A DNA stretch of 64,000 nucleotides from Roseateles_B sp041905785. Its GTDB lineage: Bacteria; Pseudomonadota; Gammaproteobacteria; Burkholderiales; Burkholderiaceae_C. The stretch covers positions 113,590 to 177,589 of the forward strand of contig JAYRKJ010000012.1 of NCBI GenBank assembly GCA_041905785.1, given 5' to 3'. The position numbers and the translations under genes were made by a program. The notes beneath the pieces are model-generated. The model was not told the DNA's origin, searched no databases, and worked only from the letters and a program-made list of their open reading frames with translations. The first letter of the stretch is position 1. Every line of letters begins with the position of its first letter. Of this stretch, positions 52,167-59,438 are shown in pieces.

Positions 52167-53306
52167 ATGACGCTTCGAAAGCCCCTCACGCGCCTGCTTG
52201 CCCTGGTGCTGTTGCTGCTGCTGCAGACCGCTTGCTGCACGAACCAGCTGGCCCGCAAGCCGGACACCGACCTGACCGGCCATGCGCCCATCGCGCAGCA
52301 GGAGGTCGTTCAGCTGGGCGGGAGCCAGCAGTGGTTGCTGGTCCGCGGCGCCGACCGCAGCAAGCCTGTGCTGCTGTTCATCCACGGTGGGCCTGGGAGC
52401 CCTTACATGGGGTTTTCGCACGAGTTCCAGTCTGCGCTGGAGCGCAGTTTCGTGGTTGTGCAGTGGGACCAGCGCGGCGCCGGCAAGTCTTATGCCGGCA
52501 CGGCGCCGGAGTCCATGAGGGTGCGGCAGTTCCAGTCCGATACGCACGAGTTGGTGCTGCACCTGAAGCAGCGTTTCCAGCGTGATCGCATCTACCTGCT
52601 GGGTCATTCCTGGGGGGCCTACCTGGGCCTGCAGGAGGCCTGGAAGCATCCCGAGAATCTGCATGCATTCGTGGGAACCGGGCAGATGATCGACCTGATC
52701 GAGCAGGAGCGTCTCTCCCATCGCTGGGCCTTGCAACAGGCACGGGAGCACCAGAACGCCGGTGCCGCGCGCGAGCTGGAGGCTCTGGGCGAGCCGCCGT
52801 ATGCGGATCCGGTCAAAGGCATGAACGCCAAGTACGAATGGCTGTGGACCTACGGCGGCATGATGGAGGGCCAGACCGGCCCCAGCCCCTTCGTCAAGGG
52901 CATGCTCTGCAGCCCGGACTATTCGCTGATGGACATCTATCACTTCGTGCGCGGCAGCAGCTTTTCCGTCGAGCAGCTGGCTCGCAATGAGGGGAGCGGT
53001 TTCTGGCAGTTGCGGGCGCCGGGTCCCAAGCCCAGGTTTGAAGTGCCCGTGTATTTCATCGCAGGCGAGCTGGACCGCGTGACCCCGACGGCCTTGGTCA
53101 ATGCCTATGCGCAGTCAATGGCGGCGCCGGACAAGCAGGTCTTCCTCATCCCGGGGGCTGGGCACTTCGCCTTCTACACCCATCCGGAGCGCTTCAGCGA
53201 CGCGATGCAGGAGGTGCTCAGGCACACGCAGCAGGCGACGGTGCGGGACAACAAGGACAGCAAGCAGGCCACAGAGCCGGGCAGCAAGCACGACCAGCAG
53301 GGGTGA
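52167..53306 (+). CDS. Lipoprotein alpha/beta-hydrolase (prolyl iminopeptidase-like)
   Basis: 379 residues from ATG 52167. This start gives an immediate signal (KPLTRLLALVLLLLLQTAC) with a near-lipobox Cys and lies after the predicted transcript start; upstream ATGs at 52119 are less likely. Hydrolase motifs: FIHGGPGSPY (oxyanion), WDQRGAGKS, GHSWGAY (nucleophile Ser), AGELDRVTP (Asp) and GAGHFAF (His), as in the S33 family. It is anchored outside the cytoplasm and sits under the shared CTAG-dyad promoter type. It might mature or inactivate the exported product, for example by clipping an acyl or aminoacyl group (inference). Confidence 0.8.
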   Translation: MTLRKPLTRLLALVLLLLLQTACCTNQLARKPDTDLTGHAPIAQQEVVQLGGSQQWLLVRGADRSKPVLLFIHGGPGSPYMGFSHEFQSALERSFVVVQWDQRGAGKSYAGTAPESMRVRQFQSDTHELVLHLKQRFQRDRIYLLGHSWGAYLGLQEAWKHPENLHAFVGTGQMIDLIEQERLSHRWALQQAREHQNAGAARELEALGEPPYADPVKGMNAKYEWLWTYGGMMEGQTGPSPFVKGMLCSPDYSLMDIYHFVRGSSFSVEQLARNEGSGFWQLRAPGPKPRFEVPVYFIAGELDRVTPTALVNAYAQSMAAPDKQVFLIPGAGHFAFYTHPERFSDAMQEVLRHTQQATVRDNKDSKQATEPGSKHDQQG

Positions 53307-53477
53307 GCCACCACGCCTGCGACGCACCTTGGCGCCGATGGGCACAGGGTGAAGAAGCTCATAACTAAAGTGGTTGCAACGACGAGGGTTCCATGAGTTC
53401 GAGCTGGCGTGCCAGGCGAAGAGGCCTGCCTCCGGCTCTGCATTTGAGAACAGTCATTTCAGGAAATTGGAGGCGGC

Positions 53478-54209
53478 GTGTACACAAGCAACCCTTTGTT
53501 CGGTGGCGCTGAAAAGCAGCTACTTTTCGAGTTCATGGACAGCTGCCATGTCAATCTGTCCAGCATCGAGCAAGACGTGATGCCCAGGCTGCAGCGCTTG
53601 TTGGGCCATCGCCTGTTTGCCTATGGCACGGTCGACTTCGGCGCGGGGCGCAAACTCCGCCTGCTGGGCGGCAATCTGCCGGCGGCGCTGGTTGAGGAGC
53701 AGCTGAGCAGCCGCAGAAACCTGGTCTGCAACCTGATCATGGAGTGGCTGAAGCAGCGCATGCCGGTGTACTCCGAGCCTCTCGCGGCCGACCCGTTGGC
53801 GGGGCTGGAGGTATCGCAGCGCTTGGCCGTCCATGGGATCGTCGATGTCGCCCAGCGCAGCGCCACCTGGTATGCCTTCTCCAAGGAAGCCTTTGCCAGG
53901 AAGGAGGACTACATGCTGCGCATTGCCATCCCCCATCTGCATGCGGCCTTGAGCACAACCATGAGCAGGGCCAGCGCACCGCAGGGCCTGGACCCGCTGA
54001 CCCCGCGTGAGCTGGAGGTGCTTCATTGGCTGTCCAAGGGCAAGGCCAATGCCGAGATCAGCATGGTGCTGGGCATCAGCGTGTGCACGGTGCGGGTCCA
54101 CATCCAGAACATCTTCAACAAGCTGCCGGCCAACAACCGCACGCACGCGGCGGCACGGGCCATGCAGCTGGGCTTGGTGGATGGAGGGCGGATGGTGGCG
54201 CCGGCCTGA
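53478..54209 (+). CDS. LuxR-type transcriptional regulator (EpsA-like)
   Basis: 243 residues from GTG 53478, with GGAGG 5-9 bp upstream. The C-terminal part (about 172-238) is a LuxR/NarL helix-turn-helix: LTPRELEVLHWLSKGKANAE, then ISVCTVRVHIQNIFNKL. The N-terminal domain (HRLFAYG and following) resembles EpsA-type regulators rather than a classical autoinducer-binding or receiver domain; no phospho-acceptor Asp set is seen. It is the only regulator in the locus and the best candidate to bind the four CTAG dyads, although its own upstream region shows none. Confidence 0.82.
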   Translation: MYTSNPLFGGAEKQLLFEFMDSCHVNLSSIEQDVMPRLQRLLGHRLFAYGTVDFGAGRKLRLLGGNLPAALVEEQLSSRRNLVCNLIMEWLKQRMPVYSEPLAADPLAGLEVSQRLAVHGIVDVAQRSATWYAFSKEAFARKEDYMLRIAIPHLHAALSTTMSRASAPQGLDPLTPRELEVLHWLSKGKANAEISMVLGISVCTVRVHIQNIFNKLPANNRTHAAARAMQLGLVDGGRMVAPA

Positions 54210-54231
54210 GCCGCAACCGGCCCGGCAGCTT

Positions 54232-54255
54232 GTCAGCCCGTCAGCCCGTCGGCCC
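54232..54255. repeat. 8-bp x3 tandem repeat GTCAGCCC
   Basis: Two exact copies and a third with one change (GTCGGCCC), between the regulator stop and the convergent radical SAM gene. No terminator-like T-tract is seen in this gap. Confidence 0.6.
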
Positions 54256-54359
54256 TGAGCGGCACGCCCAGGCCCGATGGCCCTGAACGCCTTGGCGGGC
54301 GGGGTGCTTGATGCTGGCGCGTCGAGCGCTCCGCACGGGCGGCGCTGCTGGTGCTGCAG

Positions 54360-55544
54360 TCAGGGCATGATTTCCACGTACTCGTAGACCTCGGCGTTGC
54401 GCAGCTGCTGCTGAGCGCGCAGAGGCAGGGCGGCGTACCAGGCGGGCAGGTCGTAGCGGTCCATCTCTGCGCCGAGGAAGCGAATCAGCTCGCAGATCGG
54501 GTCGGTGACTTTGCGTCGGTAGTCGTCCTGGCCCTTCACGTAGGCCAGGTAGAGGTTCTTCATGCAGTTGCGCCGGCAGTAGGCAAAGGCCTCGCAGCTG
54601 TCGCAGGGCATGTTGGGGTGAGGCTGCAAGGGGCTGCGCTTGAGCCAGTTGCCCATCAGATCGCCCTGGCGCATTTCAGGCAGGTGCATCATGTCCGGGC
54701 AGGGGTAGATCTGGCCGTCCGGCATGATGTTCAGGATGTGCGTGGAGACGCGGCACTGCGTCTGGCCCGCGTAGAGTTCCTTGGCGCGCTCGGGGAAGAG
54801 TTTGTTGCGTGCCACGCCCATCAGTGGAATCAGTGGGTAGAGCGTGTCGCGGTGCTCGAAGAAGCGCTGCACCAGCTGGCGCAGCACCGCGCGGCGGGCC
54901 TCCATGGCCTCAGGGCCGTAGGACTCGCCGGCCACGAACTGGAAGTAGACGTAGTCGAAGCTGGCGGCCAGCGCGTCCAGCTCCTCGAAGCTGGTGCTGG
55001 CGTCGCTCCAGGTCACCCGCGCGGTCAGCGAGCCCCCGAGTTGCTCGCGCACGAGGCCGACGTTCTTCAGCACCTGGCGGTAGATGCCCCGGCCGCGGTA
55101 GCCGTCGGTGATCTTCTCGCCACCATCAATGGACACGAGCACGTTGGACAGACGCGCAAGCGCCTGAGGAGGCAGGTCGTCCAGCAAAGTGCCGTTGGTC
55201 TGCAGCTGATAGCGGAACAGCGGGTAGCGCTCCATCACCTGCTGCATGAAGGGCCGGTTCAGCGTGGGCTCGCCGCCATAGAACGTCACGTAGACGTCAT
55301 AGCCCTGCAAGTGGGTGTCGACAAAGCGGCTGAGGTCGTCCAGCGTATAGCTGACATTGCCCTGCGAGCCCAGCACTTCGCCCTCGGCAATCGAGCAATA
55401 GGTGCATTTCAGATTGCAGCGCAGCGTGGTGAGCAGCTGCAGCTCCACGCGGCTGCCGACGATGGGCCGCTCCGCTTCCGTCGGAGCGGCCTTGGCGGCC
55501 GGTTCCGGGCGTCTGCGAAAGACGTTGATGCTTTGAAAGTCCAC
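54360..55544 (-). CDS. Radical SAM/SPASM-domain protein
   Basis: 394 residues from GTG 55544 (minus strand), preferred because GCGGGAG lies 7 bp upstream; the frame runs on to a TTG at 55568. Radical SAM cluster motif RCNLKCTYCSI (CxxxCxxC), FYGGEPTLN, then a C-terminal SPASM-like set with CRVSTHILNIMPDGQIYPCP and CDSCEAFAYCRRNC for auxiliary iron-sulfur clusters. Such enzymes often modify peptides or mature enzymes (anaerobic sulfatase maturase, PqqE-like). Substrate unknown; a 40-codon frame lies 60 bp upstream. It may mark the right border of the natural-product locus or be unrelated. Confidence 0.85.
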   Translation of the reverse strand: MDFQSINVFRRRPEPAAKAAPTEAERPIVGSRVELQLLTTLRCNLKCTYCSIAEGEVLGSQGNVSYTLDDLSRFVDTHLQGYDVYVTFYGGEPTLNRPFMQQVMERYPLFRYQLQTNGTLLDDLPPQALARLSNVLVSIDGGEKITDGYRGRGIYRQVLKNVGLVREQLGGSLTARVTWSDASTSFEELDALAASFDYVYFQFVAGESYGPEAMEARRAVLRQLVQRFFEHRDTLYPLIPLMGVARNKLFPERAKELYAGQTQCRVSTHILNIMPDGQIYPCPDMMHLPEMRQGDLMGNWLKRSPLQPHPNMPCDSCEAFAYCRRNCMKNLYLAYVKGQDDYRRKVTDPICELIRFLGAEMDRYDLPAWYAALPLRAQQQLRNAEVYEYVEIMP

Positions 55545-55604
55545 GGTGTGCTCCCGCCTGTTTTGCAAGGCTGGGCATCATGCACACCGCGGCTGCGCTG
55601 GTGT

Positions 55605-55727
55605 TTAACCGCGGTCAATCCCGGCCAACTCCCATGCGCTTGAGACGTGAGCCTGAGGCGGCGCGGCAACGAGGCAGGGACAACGCCTGATTCGAGCCGT
55701 CCAGTTCTGGTAGTTCTGGCGGGTCAT
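55605..55727 (-). CDS. Possible 40-residue peptide upstream of the radical SAM gene
   Basis: ATG 55727 (minus strand), weak CAAGG ribosome site, 40 codons starting MTRQNYQNWTAR, with a CPC pair near residue 17 and a Trp in the C-terminal third. It sits in the 203-bp gap between YchF and the radical SAM gene, all on the same strand. No known leader motif is recognised. It could be a substrate peptide or chance coding. Confidence 0.2.
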   Translation of the reverse strand: MTRQNYQNWTARIRRCPCLVAAPPQAHVSSAWELAGIDRG

Positions 55728-55747
55728 CAGGCCTTGCCACCGAAAAG

Positions 55748-56842
55748 TCAGACGTTGAACAGGAAGTTCAGCACGTCCCCATCCTTGACCACGTATTCCT
55801 TGCCTTCGGCGCGCATCTTGCCGGCATCCTTGGCGCCTTGCTCGCCCTTGTATTGGATGAAGTCCTCGAAGGCGATGGTCTGGGCGCGGATGAAGCCGCG
55901 CTCGAAGTCGGTGTGGATGACGCCGGCGGCCTGCGGGGCCGTGTCGCCCTTGTGGATGGTCCAGGCACGGACTTCCTTGACGCCGGCGGTGAAGTAGGTC
56001 TGCAGGCCCAGCAGGCTGAAGCCCGCGCGGATCAGGCGGTTCAGCCCCGGCTCGTCCTGGCCCATCTCGGCCAGGAACATGGCCCTGTCTTCGTCGCTCA
56101 TCTCGGCCAGCTCGGCCTCGGTCTTGGCGCAGATGGCCACCACCGGCCCCTTCTGGGCGGCCGCGTATTCCTTCAGGCGGTCGAGGAAGGGGTTGTTCTC
56201 GAAGCCGTCCTCGGCCACGTTGCCCACGAACATGGCCGGCTTGGCCGTGATCAGGCACAGGGGCTTGAGCACCACCAGCTCTTCCTTGCTGAAGTCGATG
56301 GAGCGCACCGGCTTGCCCTCGTTCAGCGCAGCCTCGCACTTCTTCAGCACCTCGACCAGACGCAAGGCTTCCTTGTCGCCACCCGCCTTGGCCACCTTGG
56401 TGTAGCGCTGCAGGCTCTTCTCGACGGTGGAGAGGTCGGCCAGGCACAGCTCGGTCTGGATGACCTCGATGTCGGAAATGGGGTCGACCTTGCCGTTCAC
56501 GTGGATGACGTTGGGGTCTTCGAAGCAGCGCACCACGTTGACGATGGCGTCGGTCTCGCGGATGTGCGAGAGGAACTGGTTGCCCAGGCCTTCACCCTTG
56601 GAGGCGCCCGCCACCAGGCCGGCGATGTCCACGAACTCCACGATGGCCGGCACGACGCGCTCGGGCTTCACCACCTCGGCCAGCTGGGCCAGGCGCGGAT
56701 CCGGCAGTTCCACCACGCCCACATTGGGCTCGATGGTGCAGAAGGGGTAGTTCTCGGCGGCGATGCCGGCCTTGGTCAGCGCATTGAAGAGGGTGGACTT
56801 GCCGACGTTGGGCAGGCCCACGATGCCGCATTTGAGGCTCAT
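55748..56842 (-). CDS. ychF: YchF/Obg-like ATPase
   Basis: 364 residues, ATG 56842 (minus strand). P-loop GLPNVGKSTLFNALT at the start, VPAIVEFVDIAGLVAGASKGEGLGNQFLSHI switch region and a C-terminal TGS-type domain ending EYVVKDGDVLNFLFNV: the full-length YchF family. A conserved ribosome-associated nucleotide hydrolase and a clear housekeeping gene marking the core chromosome. Confidence 0.97.
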   Translation of the reverse strand: MSLKCGIVGLPNVGKSTLFNALTKAGIAAENYPFCTIEPNVGVVELPDPRLAQLAEVVKPERVVPAIVEFVDIAGLVAGASKGEGLGNQFLSHIRETDAIVNVVRCFEDPNVIHVNGKVDPISDIEVIQTELCLADLSTVEKSLQRYTKVAKAGGDKEALRLVEVLKKCEAALNEGKPVRSIDFSKEELVVLKPLCLITAKPAMFVGNVAEDGFENNPFLDRLKEYAAAQKGPVVAICAKTEAELAEMSDEDRAMFLAEMGQDEPGLNRLIRAGFSLLGLQTYFTAGVKEVRAWTIHKGDTAPQAAGVIHTDFERGFIRAQTIAFEDFIQYKGEQGAKDAGKMRAEGKEYVVKDGDVLNFLFNV

Positions 56843-56950
56843 GGAAGGCTTTCAGATTGGCGCCAGGGCTGGCGTGGACGCAAAAGCGGGATTTTAAGGG
56901 GTCTTGCTCTTCGGCCGGCCGGGGCCCGCGCTGCTGCCTACAATTGCGTC

Positions 56951-58063
56951 ATGGATCCCTATGACATCCTCATCCGCGGCAGCGGCATCGTCGGGCGCAG
57001 CCTGGCGCTGCTGCTGGGCAGCCAAGGCCTGCATGTGGCGCTGCTGGGCGAGCGCGAGCCGCGGGCGGCGCAGCGCGAGGATGTGCGCGCCTATGCGCTC
57101 AATGCGGCGTCCGTGGGCCTGCTGCGGCAGCTCAAGGTCTGGGACGCCCTGCCCGAGGATGCCCGCAGTCCGGTCTACGACATGCGCATCCGGGGTGACG
57201 GGGCCGGCGCCCAGCTGGGCTTCTCGGCCTGGCAGCAGGGGGTTTCCGAGCTGGCCTTCATCGTCGACGCGGCGGAACTGGAGCAGCAACTGGCGCTGGC
57301 CTTGCGCTATGCGCCGCGGGTGGACGTCGTCAGCCAGCCGGTGCCGGCCGGGCTCGAAGCGCTTTGCGAGGGGCGCGAATCGCGGCGTCGGGCGGAACTG
57401 GGTGTGGCGTTCGAGCCGCAGTCCTATGGGCATCGCGCGATTGCCGCCCGTCTGACCACGGACGCGCCGCACCAGGGGGTGGCGCATCAATGGTTCCGTT
57501 CGCCGGATGTGCTGGCCCTGCTGCCGTTTGAGAAGCCGCAGCCGGCGGCGTCCTATGGCCTGGTGTGGTCCTTGCCCGAGGCGCGGGCGCAGGAGTTGCT
57601 GGCGCTGCCGGCCGCGGACTTCGAGGCAGCCTTGATGGCGGCCACCGGCGGCGCTGCCGGCGCCCTGGGCCTGCACGGCGAGCGCCAGAGCTGGCCGCTG
57701 GCGCTGGCCCGTGCGGCGGCCGTGTCCGGGCCGGGCTGGGTGCTGCTGGGCGATGCTGCGCACCTGGTCCACCCGCTGGCCGGCCAGGGCCTGAATCTGG
57801 GCCTGGCGGATGTGCAGGCCCTTGCGCAGGTGATTGCTGAAAAGGAAAGCTGGCGCAGCCTGGGCGACCCCCGGCTGCTGCGCCGCTACGAACGGGCCCG
57901 GGCCTTGCCGACCCTGGCCATGGGGGAACTGACCGACGGGCTGCTCAAGCTGTTTGCGAGCGAGGCCGCGCCGGTGCGCCGGCTGCGCAATGAAGGTCTG
58001 CAGTGGCTGGACCGGGCGGCGCCCTTGAAGCGCTGGCTGACCGCCAGAGCCCTGGGGCAATGA
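56951..58063 (+). CDS. UbiH/VisC-type FAD-dependent hydroxylase
   Basis: 370 residues, ATG 56951. N-terminal FAD-binding motif DILIRGSGIVGRSLALLL and C-terminal GDAAHLVHPLAGQGLNLGLAD, typical of the UbiH/UbiF/COQ6 monooxygenases of ubiquinone synthesis. Divergent from ychF. Which ring position it hydroxylates cannot be read from the sequence. Confidence 0.9.
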   Translation: MDPYDILIRGSGIVGRSLALLLGSQGLHVALLGEREPRAAQREDVRAYALNAASVGLLRQLKVWDALPEDARSPVYDMRIRGDGAGAQLGFSAWQQGVSELAFIVDAAELEQQLALALRYAPRVDVVSQPVPAGLEALCEGRESRRRAELGVAFEPQSYGHRAIAARLTTDAPHQGVAHQWFRSPDVLALLPFEKPQPAASYGLVWSLPEARAQELLALPAADFEAALMAATGGAAGALGLHGERQSWPLALARAAAVSGPGWVLLGDAAHLVHPLAGQGLNLGLADVQALAQVIAEKESWRSLGDPRLLRRYERARALPTLAMGELTDGLLKLFASEAAPVRRLRNEGLQWLDRAAPLKRWLTARALGQ

Positions 58064-58107
58064 ACTCACGCGGGGCCGCCGGGTCCTGCATCCACAAGAG
58101 GATGACA

Positions 58108-58836
58108 ATGCACGCGAAGAACTATGCACGCCTGGCGGCGGCGGCGCTGCTGACCTTGGCCACCAGCTGCGGCTGGGCCAACGAGGCGGCCATCAAGAAG
58201 GCCCTGACTGAACGCCTGCCCGGCTTCAAGGTGGACGAGGTGCGGCCCACGCCCATGCCGGGGCTGTGGGAGGTCCGCACCGGCACCGAGCTGCGCTACA
58301 CGGACGCCGCCGGCAACTACCTGATCGAAGGCGAGATCCTCGACCTGCGTGCCAAGAAGAACCTCACCGAGGAGCGCATCGCCAAGCTGACCGCGATCGA
58401 CTTCAACAGCCTGCCGCTCAAGGACGCGGTGGTCTGGAAGACCGGCTCCGGCAAGCGCCGCATCGCCGTCTTCGCCGACCCCAACTGCGGCTACTGCAAG
58501 CGCTTCGAACGTGCGCTGCAGGACGTCAAGGATCTCACGGTCTACACCTTCGTCATCCCCATCCTGGGTCAGGACTCGGTGGAGAAGACCCGTGCCATCG
58601 TGTGCGCCAAGGACCAGACCGCGGCCTGGCGCGCGTGGATGCTGGACGGCACGGCGCCGCCCAAGGTGGAAGGCAAGTGCGACGATGCAGTGACCGAGCG
58701 CAACCTGGCGTTCAGCCGCCGCCACCGCATCAATGGCACGCCCGCCATCCTGTTCGAGGACGGGTCGCGGGAGCCAGGTGCCATGGGCGCCGAACAGGTT
58801 GAGCAAAGACTGCAGCGCCTGTCCAGCAAGTCCTGA
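58108..58836 (+). CDS. dsbC: DsbC-family protein-disulfide isomerase
   Basis: 242 residues from ATG 58108, chosen for the AAGAGG 7 bp upstream (an in-frame ATG lies at 58102). Signal peptide ending CGWANE; N-terminal dimerisation domain; thioredoxin domain with FADPNCGYCKRFE (CGYC active site) and cis-Pro INGTPAILF. Periplasmic disulfide isomerase. Confidence 0.92.
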   Translation: MHAKNYARLAAAALLTLATSCGWANEAAIKKALTERLPGFKVDEVRPTPMPGLWEVRTGTELRYTDAAGNYLIEGEILDLRAKKNLTEERIAKLTAIDFNSLPLKDAVVWKTGSGKRRIAVFADPNCGYCKRFERALQDVKDLTVYTFVIPILGQDSVEKTRAIVCAKDQTAAWRAWMLDGTAPPKVEGKCDDAVTERNLAFSRRHRINGTPAILFEDGSREPGAMGAEQVEQRLQRLSSKS

Positions 58837-58898
58837 ATCCGGGCAGCGTCCGGGCCCCGGCCCTGATCCCTGCCCGAAGCCCCGTTCGAACCCGACGA

Positions 58899-59363
58899 AT
58901 GACTCGACAGACCACCATGTCCGACCCGGCCCTGCGTCCCCTGCCCTTGAACCCCATTGCCGAGCGCCTGGCCAACCTGGGTCAGCTGCCCTTCGTTCTG
59001 GGCGCCTTGCTGGTCTGGCTGGTGCGGGCCGAAGCCCATCCCTATGTGGTGGACGGCTTGTCCATGTATGCGGCGCTGGTCGTCGCCTTGCTGGGCGGCA
59101 TCCACTGGGGCCTGGGCATGCGCCAGACAGTGCCTTCGCCGGCCCCTTTCATCTGGGGCGCGGTGACGGTGCTCGGGGCCTGGCTGGGCGCCATCATGCA
59201 GGCCTATGCCGGCCTCGTGGTGCATGGCGTGATGCTCATCGTCTGCTACCTCTGGGACCGCCGGCACTACCCGGCGCTGGGAGCGGGCGCGTGGCTGACC
59301 CTGCGCTTTCGCCTCAGCGCCATTGCCTCCCTGAGCTGCTTCCTGGGCGCAGCCGGGACCTGA
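58899..59363 (+). CDS. DUF3429 membrane protein
   Basis: 154 residues from ATG 58899 (ATG 58917 also possible; no clear ribosome site for either). Four to five hydrophobic segments, with the GGIHWGLGMR motif typical of DUF3429 proteins. Function unknown; inner membrane. Confidence 0.8.
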   Translation: MTRQTTMSDPALRPLPLNPIAERLANLGQLPFVLGALLVWLVRAEAHPYVVDGLSMYAALVVALLGGIHWGLGMRQTVPSPAPFIWGAVTVLGAWLGAIMQAYAGLVVHGVMLIVCYLWDRRHYPALGAGAWLTLRFRLSAIASLSCFLGAAGT

Positions 59364-59379
59364 GCCCAGGACCATCCGT

Positions 59380-59412
59380 TTGACGCCCGATTGACGCCCG
59401 TTTGACGCCCGC
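59380..59412. repeat. 11-bp x3 tandem repeat TTGACGCCCGn
   Basis: Three copies of TTGACGCCCG followed by A, T and C, in the 75-bp gap before the M61 peptidase gene. The TTGAC cores resemble -35 elements, but there is no matching -10 in the GC-rich flank. Confidence 0.7.
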
Positions 59413-59438
59413 CTGACCGCCACCGACGCTCGCCCACG

